This document shows, piece after piece, positions 16,780 to 26,604 of a DNA stretch of 64,000 bases. A model generated the notes under the pieces. The model was not told where the DNA came from, did not search any database, and saw only the letters and a program-made list of their open reading frames with translations. A program made the translations under genes and the position numbers. The stretch is from assembly GCF_009846745.1 (NCBI RefSeq), contig NZ_AQPF01000007.1, forward strand, positions 1 to 64,000, read 5' to 3'. Position 1 is the first letter of the stretch; each line of letters begins with the position of its first letter. Origin of the DNA: Alloalcanivorax xiamenensis. Lineage in GTDB: Bacteria; Pseudomonadota; Gammaproteobacteria; Pseudomonadales; Alcanivoracaceae.

Positions 16780-17457
16780 ATGACGACAAAGACCTATGTG
16801 GCTTTTCCCTCCAGCGACGACCTCCACCAGACCACCGATGGCTTCATTCGCCGCATGGCGAGGGGGGCGCGAAGCGCGGAGCCCGAAACCGTGGAAAAGA
16901 TCATGAGGACCTTCGTCGAGGAGGCATTGGAGGTTTTCTTCCTAAAACCGGCGGCAATGGCCGGTCTTGGCAGTGGACAGATGCGTCTGATCCGCGTGGC
17001 CTGCGACACCATCGCCAAGGCCACTGGCTTGGTGGTGGGCCGCAGCGCCAGGAAAATGGATCTGGCGCAGAGCCAGGCCGCCGCCCGCTATATGGATGAC
17101 ATCCGTTTCCAGTCAAATAACGGCGACATCTGGTACGTTGCCTTCCCCATCGACGAAGTTCTGGCGGAGAAAGGCCGCCAGGCACGGCGGCTGGCGGATG
17201 AGGGCAGGGAGACGGAGGCTCGCGATGCGCTGATCGCCTATCTGCGTGAAATGACCGAGGTTGCTCTGGACTGGTATTTTGAAAAACCAGTGGCCCTGCT
17301 TCATTTTGGTCCCATTTTACGTAAAGTAGCGGCCGTTGGCATCGATACCACCCGGCGGGCCAGTTTCGGTGTGATCGGCAAGGTCATCCCCAAATTGGAG
17401 CGCCAGCAGTTGCTCCACTCCGTACACTATTACTGTGGCATGCAGAGGACATTCTGA
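16780..17457 (+). CDS. conserved-looking protein of unknown function
   Basis: A 225-residue soluble protein with no signal peptide or clear domain. It has an alternating helical pattern and contains two copies of a similar motif: VEEALEVFFLKPAAMAGLG around residue 46 and MTEVALDWYFEKPVALLHFG around 157. This suggests an internal duplication of two roughly 110-residue halves. The pair VAFPSSDD / VAFPIDEV supports that reading. Function unknown; it lies between the palindromic element and the padR operon. The 235-bp gap after it is AT-rich. Confidence 0.75.
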   Translation: MTTKTYVAFPSSDDLHQTTDGFIRRMARGARSAEPETVEKIMRTFVEEALEVFFLKPAAMAGLGSGQMRLIRVACDTIAKATGLVVGRSARKMDLAQSQAAARYMDDIRFQSNNGDIWYVAFPIDEVLAEKGRQARRLADEGRETEARDALIAYLREMTEVALDWYFEKPVALLHFGPILRKVAAVGIDTTRRASFGVIGKVIPKLERQQLLHSVHYYCGMQRTF

Positions 17458-17640
17458 TTTCGTGCTCGGTTTCCTTGTTTATTCCCCCTTATTGTGCACA
17501 TGTCGTCACTGAATGTATCCGTTGTACTCATCAATAAAACGCTTTCATAACAAAGTATTACCTAGGTATCAGGCAGGGATATAACCTCACTAAGTTTTTA
17601 CAAAACTGCTTATACAACGGATTGCGCAGGCACAATTTCG

Positions 17641-17663
17641 CTCTCTACTATCGCAGTAGAGAG
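17641..17663. promoter_or_regulatory. candidate PadR operator (palindrome)
   Basis: CTCTCTACT and AGTAGAGAG form a perfect 9-bp inverted repeat with a 5-bp centre, ending 29 bp before the padR GTG. A second palindrome TACCTAGGTA lies near 17559. The position fits autoregulation by the PadR protein; the assignment is inference. Confidence 0.45.
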
Positions 17664-17692
17664 ACCGATAAACAAAAAACGAGGAGCCAGCC

Positions 17693-18235
17693 GTGTCATT
17701 GCGCCATGCCATTCTTGTCCTGTTACAAGACGAAGAAGCCAGCGGCTACGACCTCGCGCGGGAGTTCGCCAACAGCATCGGCCTGGTGTGGAACGCCACC
17801 CACCAGCAGATCTATCTGGAACTGGGAAAATTGAACGAGCAGAACATGGTGCATTATCGCCATGTGCCCCAGGACGGAAAGCCAGATAAAAAGCTGTACC
17901 GCATTACCGATGAAGGGCGACAGGAACTGGTGCGATGGTTGCGCCGCCCGGCGGCACCGGCCCGGGTCCGGGACGCCTTCATGGTGAAGGTCGCCGGAGC
18001 CGCCCTGGCCGATCCGGAAACCCTGCTTGGCGAACTGGATCAATTGGTCCAGCAACGCAAGGAGCGACTCGCCAACTTCGAAGCCGAGGCCAGAAAACTG
18101 GAGCGACAAAGCGAGGGCAACAGCCGCTTTCAGCATCTTACCCTGCGCCGGGGCATTCTCGACCAGGAGGCCTGGCTGGCCTGGGCCGAGGAAGTTCGGG
18201 AAGTCCTGGAGGACACACTGAGCCATCAACACTGA
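17693..18235 (+). CDS. PadR family transcriptional regulator
   Basis: A 180-residue protein. The N-terminal winged helix (MSLRHAILVLLQDEEASGYDLAREF ... ATHQQIYLELGKLNEQNMV) with the RITDEGRQELVRWL wing is typical of PadR. A C-terminal helical dimerisation region (LVQQRKERLANFEAEARKLERQ) looks like the PadR C-terminal domain (VirS-like). The start is GTG 17693 after GAGGAG. It is the first of four plus-strand genes with overlapping or touching ends, so it may control DUF1853-DUF2804-DUF4282. Confidence 0.93.
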   Translation: MSLRHAILVLLQDEEASGYDLAREFANSIGLVWNATHQQIYLELGKLNEQNMVHYRHVPQDGKPDKKLYRITDEGRQELVRWLRRPAAPARVRDAFMVKVAGAALADPETLLGELDQLVQQRKERLANFEAEARKLERQSEGNSRFQHLTLRRGILDQEAWLAWAEEVREVLEDTLSHQH

Positions 18236-19040
18236 GACCTCCATCCCGTTCGAGGGGCCACCGGCGATCCGCCTGTTTCAATGGCTGATCGAAGCCCCGC
18301 CTCTGTTCGCCACACCAGCGGGCGCCGACCAGGATGCCGGTGTTCTGCTGGCCCAATGCCTGGCCGAGGATCCTGATTGGCCCCATCGCGCCGCCGCGGC
18401 GGGCGCCCCTCCCCTGCAAGGTCGTCTCGGCCACTGGTTCGAAGCCCTGGTGGCCGCTCTGCTTGCCCATGGCCAGCGCCTTGAACTGCTGGCACGCAAT
18501 GTTCCGCTACGCCGACAGGGACGCACGCTGGGGGAGTTGGATATGGTGCTGTTTGACCACGGCAGCGGCCGGCGCCTGCACTGGGAACTGGCGCTCAAGT
18601 TCTTTCTCGGCCACGACGGCCGATGGCCCGGCCCCAATCCGCGCGACACTCTGCAAAGCAAAGCCGAACACCTGTTTCAGCGCCAGCTGCCCCGCAGCCT
18701 GGATGTGAGCGCGGCGGAACCGCCCATGGCTCCGATCGACCATCGGCAGGCGCTGACTCGGGGGCGCTTGTTCTACCCGATGCCGCCCTGCCCGCCACCA
18801 GCGCAAGCGGCTCGGGGACATCAACGCGGCTTCTGGTGCCGGGCCGCGCAGTGGTCCACCCCGGCCCGGCCGGTGCCCCGGGCCTTTTGGGCCATTCCCG
18901 AGTTGTTGTCGGACAATTTCACCGCACCGGTTGCCCCCACCGAATTGCGCGACTATGTTCAGCGCAAACAATCCGTGGTGATGATCCTCACCGATAACAA
19001 CGCACCGGGTTTTCTGGTGCCGGACACTTGGCCCTTTTAA
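18225..19040 (+). CDS. DUF1853 family protein (start unclear)
   Basis: The frame carries the DUF1853 core: RLGHWFEALVAALLAH, GELDMVLFD and HWELALKFFLG, a nuclease-like layout in which E and D residues may bind metal. Similarity continues upstream of the first conventional start (GTG 18450), through AIRLFQWLIEAPPLFATP from about 18261, back to a TGA at 18219. No ATG, GTG or TTG exists in that stretch. A rare start (ATC 18225 or CTG 18273) or a sequence error is needed. It overlaps the end of padR, and its TAA overlaps the next ATG (TAATG). Confidence 0.75.
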   Translation: MNTETSIPFEGPPAIRLFQWLIEAPPLFATPAGADQDAGVLLAQCLAEDPDWPHRAAAAGAPPLQGRLGHWFEALVAALLAHGQRLELLARNVPLRRQGRTLGELDMVLFDHGSGRRLHWELALKFFLGHDGRWPGPNPRDTLQSKAEHLFQRQLPRSLDVSAAEPPMAPIDHRQALTRGRLFYPMPPCPPPAQAARGHQRGFWCRAAQWSTPARPVPRAFWAIPELLSDNFTAPVAPTELRDYVQRKQSVVMILTDNNAPGFLVPDTWPF

Positions 19041-20077
19041 TGCATTTCGATCCCTTACCCGAACCACTGGTGGCCCCGTGTGGACAGGTCCGGCTCGGCC
19101 TGTTTCCCGATTCCGTCGCCACCGTCAACGGCCGCGCCTACGACTACCGCACGCCGATGGGCGCCCCCGCCTCGCGCCGGGCCCGTCATTTCCATTACAA
19201 GCAATTCCAGTATCTCGGCGTGATCAGCGACGATTTGCTGATCGGCTGCGCCCTGGCGGACACCGCTTATCTGGGCGTGGCCTTTCTCTACATTTACGAA
19301 CCCGCCACCGGCACCCTGGAAGAGCACACCTGGCGGGCACCGCTGGGGCGCGGTTTATGCATGTCGGACTCCCCGGTGAACGGCGAAAGCCGCTTCCGTC
19401 GCGGCGGCACCGACATCACGCTGGGCTATCGCGCCAGCGGCGGCCACCGGGAGAAGTCCCTGACCGTGCGCGGTGCCGGGCTCGACCTGGATGTCACCCT
19501 GGAAGAGCCGGACGGCTACCAGCCCATGTCCCTGTGCACCCGCACCGGCATCAATGGCTGGGTCTACGCCAACAAAGTGGCCGGCGTCGGGCTGCGCGGC
19601 CGGTTGCGCTGGCGCGGCCGTGAATGGTCACTGGCGGATCTGGGCAATGTCGGTGGCCATCATGATTTCTCCGCCGGTTACATGCGCCGCGAAACGTTCT
19701 GGAACTGGGCCTGTTTCTCCGCCTGTATCGACGGTCACCGGGTGGGGCTGAACGTGTCCTGTGGCGTCAACGAAACCAGCGTCAACGAAAACTGCCTGTG
19801 GTTGGATGGCCGTTTGATCAAACTCGACGGGGTCAGCTTTGATTATCAGCGGGACAATCTCATGGCCCGGTGGGAAATGCACAGCCGCTGCGGCCGTCTC
19901 CGGCTGAGCTTCGAGCCGCGCGGCGAACACCGCGAGCGCCTTGATCTGGCGCTGTTCGCCAGCAACTTCCATCAACTTTTCGGGGTGTTCCATGGCGAGC
20001 TCACGCTGCCCGATGGCACCACCCTGACCCTTTCCGGCCAGCCCGGCTTTGTCGAGGAGCAATACGCCAAATGGTAG
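19040..20077 (+). CDS. DUF2804 domain protein
   Basis: A 345-residue protein with the DUF2804 pattern: an N-terminal FHYKQFQYLGVISDDLLIGCA, a SLCTRTGINGWVYANKV block, and a central WSLADLGNVGGHHDFSAGYMRRETFWNWAC. It has no signal peptide. It is predicted to be beta-rich and related to svf1-like/lipid-binding folds, but the function is not established. ATG 19040 overlaps the DUF1853 stop (TAATG), so translation is coupled. An in-frame TTG at 19028 would extend it into the previous gene. Confidence 0.85.
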   Translation: MHFDPLPEPLVAPCGQVRLGLFPDSVATVNGRAYDYRTPMGAPASRRARHFHYKQFQYLGVISDDLLIGCALADTAYLGVAFLYIYEPATGTLEEHTWRAPLGRGLCMSDSPVNGESRFRRGGTDITLGYRASGGHREKSLTVRGAGLDLDVTLEEPDGYQPMSLCTRTGINGWVYANKVAGVGLRGRLRWRGREWSLADLGNVGGHHDFSAGYMRRETFWNWACFSACIDGHRVGLNVSCGVNETSVNENCLWLDGRLIKLDGVSFDYQRDNLMARWEMHSRCGRLRLSFEPRGEHRERLDLALFASNFHQLFGVFHGELTLPDGTTLTLSGQPGFVEEQYAKW

Positions 20078-20613
20078 ATCCGCGCAACGACGACACCACG
20101 CCCGAAACCGGCGAGCCTCAATCCCCGCCGGCCCATGACCCCTTCAATGAAAAGCTGCGCCGCGCTCTGTTCTGGATGGTGCAGTACTGGAAAGAGCTGG
20201 TGAGTTTTCGCTTCGACCGCTACATGATCATCCAGGTGATTCCCGGCGTCTACGGCGTGGCGCTTGCCGCCATCGCCCTGGGGCTGCTGTATCTCACGGT
20301 GGAAGCGTTCATGACCTCCACCTGGCGCGGCCTGTTCTTTTTGTTCATCGGCGCGCCGCTGGGGTTCCTGTTCATGGCGTCGGCCCTGCGCGCCCTGCTC
20401 GAGTTCTACATGGTGGTGTTCAAGATCTCCGAGCACGTCGACCAGTTGGTGGGACTGCGCGATACCGTGGACCGGCTCTCCGGCATCGGTGATACCGTGG
20501 ATGAAATGGTGGCGGTGACCCGCCGCATCCCGTTCTGGCGGGTGCTGTCCGGACGTGGCCGGCCGGGCAAGGAGAAGGACAGCGAAGACGGCAACGACGA
20601 CGACAACCGCTGA
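20071..20613 (+). CDS. DUF4282 membrane protein
   Basis: A 180-residue protein with a short polar N-terminus, FRFDRYMIIQVIPGVYGVAL leading into the first transmembrane segment (about 52-75), a second (about 86-110), and a charged C-terminal tail rich in Asp and Lys. The pattern fits the DUF4282 family of unknown function. It overlaps the DUF2804 stop by 7 bp and closes the four-gene padR operon. Confidence 0.75.
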   Translation: MVDPRNDDTTPETGEPQSPPAHDPFNEKLRRALFWMVQYWKELVSFRFDRYMIIQVIPGVYGVALAAIALGLLYLTVEAFMTSTWRGLFFLFIGAPLGFLFMASALRALLEFYMVVFKISEHVDQLVGLRDTVDRLSGIGDTVDEMVAVTRRIPFWRVLSGRGRPGKEKDSEDGNDDDNR

Positions 20614-20655
20614 AGCAGAAAGGAAAAGATCCTGGAACAGCCTGATCTTTAGCCA

Positions 20656-20733
20656 CCGTGGGAAGCATGCTTGCAAGCGAAGGGGCTCACTCAGGCGCTT
20701 GGCAATATTCGCTTGCAAGCAAGCTTCCCACAG
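20656..20733. repeat. REP doublet
   Basis: CGTGGGAAGCATGCTTGCAAGCGAA and, inverted, TTCGCTTGCAAGCAAGCTTCCCACAG lie between the convergent DUF4282 and acetyl-CoA hydrolase genes. They fit the same REP family as the other clusters. Confidence 0.88.
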
Positions 20734-20769
20734 CGGTTCTTTTCGCTCTCAACGGTCCACTATCAACCG

Positions 20770-22941
20770 TCAATTCCAGCGAGACCTGGTCGCCTCCAAC
20801 GCCGTCAGCAGCAGGCGCTGATACAGCCGCTCGCGCAAGCCGTCCGGGTCAGCCAGCCCCATCCGCTCCAGTGCCTCGCCGTGGCGTTCCGCGTGATGGT
20901 CCTGGAACAGCGCCTTGCGGCCCAGCTTGAGGTATTCCTTCTGGCTGACCTTGGCCTTGAGCCAGGTCAGGGCTTCCAGAACGCGCTGCTCGGTACTGGT
21001 GAAATCACTGCCCAGCGGGAACGGCGGCAGAGCCCCGGCACCGGCCCGGGCCGCCAGACGCTCCAGCGCTTCCGGGGTATTGTGTCGGTGCGCTTCCGGG
21101 ATCTGATAATCCCGCCGCAACTTGCCCGCTTCCTGGGCCTGTTCCAACAATTGCGCCTGGAAACGGCTGTCGGTGATGTTGAGCGTCGCCATCACCACTT
21201 CCTCGTCACTGCGCCCGCGTAAATCGGCGACCCCGTATTCGGTCACCACGACATCGCGCAAGTGCCGGGGAATGGTGTTGTGGGCATAGGAGAACACCAC
21301 ATTGGATTGCGCTTCCCCACCACGCTCACGCCAGGCCCGGACCATCAGAATGGAGCGGGCGCCGGCCAGCTCATGGGCCTGGGCGACGAAGTTATATTGG
21401 CCGCCAACACCGCTAAGGACGCGGCCATCGTCCAACTGATCCGCCACCGCCGCGCCCAGCAGGGTGATGGAAAAAGCGCTGTTGATGAAACGGGCATCGC
21501 GCCGCTGCAAACGGCAAATGGCCTCCTCACCGAACAGATCATTGATGTAATTCACCCGCGTCATGTTGATGGCCGCGCGGGTCTCGTCGTCCAGTTCACG
21601 CAGGCGCTGGTAGAACGCCCGCGGCCCCAGGAAGAAACCGCCGTGCATGACGATGCCGCCCAGCAGCCGGCGGCCCAGCACCGACTTGAGCGCCTCGCGG
21701 GTGGCGCGTTGCTCCAGATCATTGGGTACCACCACGCCGTTGGGCAGCGACAGGTTATCGCCGCCGTCCCGCAGCGCCAGTTCCTCCTGAACAATACCGT
21801 AGCGGCGCAGCCGGCTCAGATCGTCGGCGCCGAGCCGCGCCGGCAGGTCACCACCGGCGCGCAGATCATCCAGCAACGCCAGGGTCGGCGTCAGCGCCGC
21901 GTCCGCCAGCGCCCGCCGTTGCAGCGCCGGCCAGTCGTAGACGGCACGGCGGATAATGCCGTCATCGATCAGGGTCAGCAGCCCGTGGGTCATCATTTCG
22001 CTGCAGCCGTAAAGTCCCTGCTGAAACGGCCCCACCCCGCCCTCACGTTCGATCAGTTGTCGCTGGCTGTCGGACATCGGCAATTGCCCCAGCAGGGCAC
22101 GGTATTCATCGTTGTGGTGTTGCCGGCGCAGGGTGTGATGCACCAGGGCATCGCCGAGAGCGCCGATACCAATCTGCAAAGTACCGCCATCACGAACCAG
22201 GGTGCTGGCGTGCAAACCAATGAAATGGTCCTGGTGGCTGACCGGCATGTTCGGGGTGGAAAACAAACGGGTCCGCGCCTGTTCGTCATCCAGAAGAATG
22301 TCCATTTCCGGCAACCAGCGCTCCAGGGACGCATCGTTCTCCATGAACGGCAAATCGTGATGCACCTGCCCCACCGCGACGATGGTTTCACCGGCATCGC
22401 GGCGCGCCTTGAGTATGGGCAGCAGCTCCAGGGTCACTTCCGGGTTGCAGGAAAAGCTGTACTGGCGCCGGCCATCACGTTCCCGCGTGGCCAGCAGTTG
22501 CGCCACCACATTGACGCCCCGGGCATTGATGTCGCGGGCGGCGTGGGTGTAGTTGACGCTGATGTAATGCCGCTGGGCGTCCGTACTGTTCAACAGGCTG
22601 CCCGGCTGGAAGAAGAACTCGAACACGCGGATGTTCTCCGGCAAGGCGTCCTTGCGCACCGCGTGCAGATAGTCCAGCTCCTCATAATCAGCGAACACGC
22701 GGTCGGCGAACGGCTCGAGAAAGCGGCGCTCCAGGTCGCTGCCGGCACCGGGCCGCCCCAGGGACAGGGCGGTATAAATTTCCAGGGACAGGTTGGGGTC
22801 GGCCTTCACCCTTTGGTACAACGCATTGACGAAACGGTTGGGTTTGCCGAGGCCCAGCGGCATCCCCAGGCGCACCTCGCCGCCGGTGAGTTCAAGAACC
22901 CGGTCCACCGCCTGTTCGGCGTTGTCCATGTGTTGCGGCAT
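20770..22941 (-). CDS. acetyl-CoA hydrolase/transferase family protein
   Basis: A 723-residue enzyme of the acetyl-CoA hydrolase/4-hydroxybutyrate CoA-transferase family. It has an N-terminal LGMPLGLGKPNRFVNALY segment, the IGIGALGDALVHHTL motif, and a C-terminal half with FINSAFSITLLGAAVAD, GVGGQYNFVAQAHEL and VVTEYGVADLRGRSDEE. It should transfer or hydrolyse CoA from acetyl or related acyl groups. It is longer than ordinary family members (about 500) owing to extra N- and C-terminal segments. ATG 22941 has GGAG 6 nt upstream and is chosen over ATG 22956 and 22953. Confidence 0.85.
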   Translation of the reverse strand: MPQHMDNAEQAVDRVLELTGGEVRLGMPLGLGKPNRFVNALYQRVKADPNLSLEIYTALSLGRPGAGSDLERRFLEPFADRVFADYEELDYLHAVRKDALPENIRVFEFFFQPGSLLNSTDAQRHYISVNYTHAARDINARGVNVVAQLLATRERDGRRQYSFSCNPEVTLELLPILKARRDAGETIVAVGQVHHDLPFMENDASLERWLPEMDILLDDEQARTRLFSTPNMPVSHQDHFIGLHASTLVRDGGTLQIGIGALGDALVHHTLRRQHHNDEYRALLGQLPMSDSQRQLIEREGGVGPFQQGLYGCSEMMTHGLLTLIDDGIIRRAVYDWPALQRRALADAALTPTLALLDDLRAGGDLPARLGADDLSRLRRYGIVQEELALRDGGDNLSLPNGVVVPNDLEQRATREALKSVLGRRLLGGIVMHGGFFLGPRAFYQRLRELDDETRAAINMTRVNYINDLFGEEAICRLQRRDARFINSAFSITLLGAAVADQLDDGRVLSGVGGQYNFVAQAHELAGARSILMVRAWRERGGEAQSNVVFSYAHNTIPRHLRDVVVTEYGVADLRGRSDEEVVMATLNITDSRFQAQLLEQAQEAGKLRRDYQIPEAHRHNTPEALERLAARAGAGALPPFPLGSDFTSTEQRVLEALTWLKAKVSQKEYLKLGRKALFQDHHAERHGEALERMGLADPDGLRERLYQRLLLTALEATRSRWN

Positions 22942-23063
22942 GGCTGACTCCATCATTCCAGATCAGACGACAGCATATCGCGGGCCTTTCTTTAGATGAA
23001 TAGCGCCGCTCCTATACGTCCGTCAGACATTGTTTTGCCGAGAAGCCGCGTTTCATGCGCCGT

Positions 23064-23133
23064 TTTCGCCGCCAAGGCAGCTTCCCACAGAAAGGACTAC
23101 GAAGCCGCTGTGGGAAGCTGCCTTGGCAGCGAA
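23064..23133. repeat. REP doublet
   Basis: Near-perfect inverted copies TTCGCCGCCAAGGCAGCTTC and GAAGCTGCCTTGGCAGCGAA, each with CCCACAG/CTGTGG, across a 17-bp spacer. It sits just after the DUF3299 stop, at the 3' end of the zinc operon. Confidence 0.9.
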
Positions 23134-23154
23134 TAACGTGCCGCGCCTCAGCGC

Positions 23155-23679
23155 CTAATACAGCGGCTCGGAGATAATCTTCACGTCGCTGGCTTTCATG
23201 CTGTAGCCGGCCTGGCCGTATTCGGTCTCTTCCGGGGTCACTTTCAGGGTGCCGGTGACTTGCAGCGCCCCCATGATCGCATCCAGCGGCACGCCCTTGC
23301 CGCTGGCGCGGACCAGGATGATCTGATTGCGCGGCGGCGGTGGCGCATGAATGCAGGCACCGAAATACGGCACCAGCAAAAATTCGCGCACATGGTCGGC
23401 ATCGCCCTCCAACGGCACGCCGAACCCGACCAGCCGGATGTCCTTGTCGTCCAGACTTTCCTGCAAGGGCGCGCTGTTCCACAGCGCCTGGATGTCATCC
23501 ATGATCGACATCGCCTCGGGGTCCTCATCCTCGGTGCGGTTGATACGCTCCGCCAGTTCGTTGACCTCCTTTTCCGGATTCCAGTCCTCCGGAATCAGAT
23601 GGTCCCATTCCAGTGTCACCGGCGTTGCCCGCGCCATCAGCGTCAGCATCGCCAACACCATCACCAAAGCGAATCGCAT
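23155..23679 (-). CDS. DUF3299 periplasmic protein
   Basis: A 174-residue protein with a signal peptide (MRFALVMVLAMLTLMARA) and the DUF3299 core: WDHLIPEDWNP at the start, IRLVGFGVPLEGD, then EFLLVPYFGACIHAPPPPRNQIILV. DUF3299 proteins accompany ZrgABC-type zinc systems (as ZrgD/E in Vibrio). The metal-ligand candidates here are the Cys-Ile-His-Ala-Pro segment and acidic residues. It starts 15 bp after the permease stop and is the last gene of the zinc operon. Confidence 0.88.
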   Translation of the reverse strand: MRFALVMVLAMLTLMARATPVTLEWDHLIPEDWNPEKEVNELAERINRTEDEDPEAMSIMDDIQALWNSAPLQESLDDKDIRLVGFGVPLEGDADHVREFLLVPYFGACIHAPPPPRNQIILVRASGKGVPLDAIMGALQVTGTLKVTPEETEYGQAGYSMKASDVKIISEPLY

Positions 23680-23694
23680 ACTCTCTCGACCTCT

Positions 23695-24951
23695 CTAATA
23701 GCGTGGCGTGAGCCCGTCACTGAGGGTGTGACGATAGGCCCGCCAGGCCGGAATCAAGCCGACCAGCATGCCGCTGACCAGCACCACCAGCAACCACAGC
23801 GCTTCCAGTGGTGCTGGCCGCCACAGACTCAGCGCCATGCCCAGTCGCTCGCTCAGTACCGGCATCACCAAAGCGGCCACCCCCTGCAACAGCAGCACCC
23901 CCACCACCACGCCCACCAGGGACAGCAAAGCGCTCTCCCCCACCATCAACAGTCCGATCTGCCAGGGCCGCGCCCCCAGGGCACGGAGAATCGCCATCTC
24001 CCGGCGCCGTTCGTTGAGCGCGGTGAGCAAGGCGCTGAGCATCACCAACAGGGCGACACCGAGCACCGCCACCGAGATCACCCTTAACGCCTGTTCCACC
24101 ATTCCCAGCATGCGCCACATCTGGCCCAGGGCGACGCCGGGGATCACCGCCTGCAAGGGTTCCGGCGCCCGGGTGTTGATCCAGCGCTGCATCTGGAACA
24201 CCGCGACCCGGGAATTCAGTCCCACCAGCAGCGAGGTCACCGAATCCGGCTGCAGATCACGGGCACGCGCTTGATCCGGACTGGTGTGGCGGCCCGGCAG
24301 CGGTGTACCCGCCACCCAATCCAGGTGGATCGCGGTCATTGCCGCCAGTGAGATATGCACCGACTGGTCCACCGGCGTGCCGGTGGCGGCGAGCACGCCA
24401 CGGACCTTGAACGGCATGGTGTCATGGCGCCGCACCGACACCGTGCCGGTGCCATGCCCCAGCACCACCTCGTCGCCTACTTTCAGTCCCAGCCGCGCCG
24501 CCACCCCGGCGCCCAGCACCGCGTCGAACACATCATCGAACGGTTCTCCGTCACTGAAACGCAGTGGTTCATCGCGACCATAACGGTAATAACGGAAATA
24601 ATCGGTGGTGGTCCCCACCACCGGAAAACCACGCAGATTGTCGCCGAGGGAGATCGGCACCACCCACGCCACTTCCGGCCGCTTGGTGATCGCCTCGACG
24701 CTTCCCCAGTCCAGGTTCGCCACCGGCTCACCCAGGCGGAACACACTATAGAGCAGCAGATTCAGAGCACCGCTGGGTTTGCCGACGATCAGGTCCACTC
24801 CGGAAACCGTACTGGTGAAACGGTCGCGGGTTTCCTGGCGGACCCGCTCCACGCCCGCCAGCAAGGCGGTGCTCAAAGCAATCGCCAGCACCACCAGCAC
24901 CAGGGTGGCGCGGCGATGCCAGAGGCTGCGCAGGGTCAATCGCCAGAGCAT
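23695..24951 (-). CDS. ABC transporter permease, FtsX/MacB type
   Basis: A 418-residue permease with an N-terminal transmembrane helix (ATLVLVVLAIALSTALLAGVE), a large periplasmic domain, and three C-terminal helices (about residues 290-315, 335-365 and 380-400) in the FtsX arrangement. It overlaps the ATPase gene by 16 bp, so the two should form one transporter. In zrg-like systems this subunit pairs with a DUF2796 zinc protein. Since FtsX-type permeases are mechanotransmitters, it may move a periplasmic zinc-binding partner rather than pass the ion itself. Confidence 0.87.
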   Translation of the reverse strand: MLWRLTLRSLWHRRATLVLVVLAIALSTALLAGVERVRQETRDRFTSTVSGVDLIVGKPSGALNLLLYSVFRLGEPVANLDWGSVEAITKRPEVAWVVPISLGDNLRGFPVVGTTTDYFRYYRYGRDEPLRFSDGEPFDDVFDAVLGAGVAARLGLKVGDEVVLGHGTGTVSVRRHDTMPFKVRGVLAATGTPVDQSVHISLAAMTAIHLDWVAGTPLPGRHTSPDQARARDLQPDSVTSLLVGLNSRVAVFQMQRWINTRAPEPLQAVIPGVALGQMWRMLGMVEQALRVISVAVLGVALLVMLSALLTALNERRREMAILRALGARPWQIGLLMVGESALLSLVGVVVGVLLLQGVAALVMPVLSERLGMALSLWRPAPLEALWLLVVLVSGMLVGLIPAWRAYRHTLSDGLTPRY

Positions 24952-25619
24952 GGCGTCGCTCCGTTGAGGGTGGGCAAATCAAGATGGCGGTCGAAATGCG
25001 CCGCCAGCCGTTGATCGTGGCTGACGAACAATACCGCGCTGTTCTGGCGTTCGCTCTCACGCAGCAACAGCGTCATGAAGTGGTCCCGGCGGCGATCGTC
25101 CAGTGCCGAGGTGGGCTCGTCGGCGATCAGCAGCGCCGGTTCGGCGATCATCGCCCGCACCGCGGCCACCCGCTGCTGCTGCCCCACCGATAGCTCCGTG
25201 GCTTTCCGGGCCAGCAGTGTTTCCGACAGTTCCAGGCGCTGCGCCAGCGCCAGCGCCTGCTCCTTGCCGGGCGCACGGCCAATACCGGAGAGCGACGCGG
25301 CCAGCAGCACGTTGTCCAGGCCGCTCAGGTACGGCACCAGGTTGAACTGCTGGAAAATGATGCCCAGGTGACGGGCCCGCCAGCGATCACGGCCGGCGGC
25401 GGAAAGGCCCGCCAGGTCCTGCCCGGCCACCGCGACGCTGCCCTGTCGCGGCAGCACCAGACCGGCGATCAGGGCCAGTAACGAGGACTTGCCGGAACCG
25501 CTGGGACCACTCAGAAACACCCTCTCCCCGGCGGCCACGCAAAGCGATTCCAGCACCAGCACCGGTGTCTCGCGCCAGCCGAAAATCAGGTCCTGGCAGC
25601 GCAGCACCTCAGTGCTCAT
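24936..25619 (-). CDS. ABC transporter ATP-binding protein (LolD/MacB-like)
   Basis: A 227-residue ATPase with Walker A GPSGSGKSS (residues about 34-42), the Q-loop in IIFQQFNLVPYLSGLDN, signature ELSVGQQQR, Walker B ALLIADEP and the switch His in VLFVSHDQRL. It resembles LolD/MacB ATPases that pair with FtsX-type permeases. It lies between the zrgA-like gene and its permease in the zinc operon. Confidence 0.93.
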   Translation of the reverse strand: MSTEVLRCQDLIFGWRETPVLVLESLCVAAGERVFLSGPSGSGKSSLLALIAGLVLPRQGSVAVAGQDLAGLSAAGRDRWRARHLGIIFQQFNLVPYLSGLDNVLLAASLSGIGRAPGKEQALALAQRLELSETLLARKATELSVGQQQRVAAVRAMIAEPALLIADEPTSALDDRRRDHFMTLLLRESERQNSAVLFVSHDQRLAAHFDRHLDLPTLNGATPCSGD

Positions 25620-25658
25620 TACTCCTCCCGCGTTGTGCCTCTCTCAATTGCAACGTCC

Positions 25659-26576
<918 letters not shown>

Positions 26577-26604
26577 GGTGGTGCTCCTCTTTATATGCAG
26601 AATG

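Noticed and set aside
21262..22947. 561-codon frame opposite the acetyl-CoA hydrolase gene
   Set aside because: It is an antisense shadow typical of high-GC coding DNA, with low-complexity Gln/His-rich translation and no domain.
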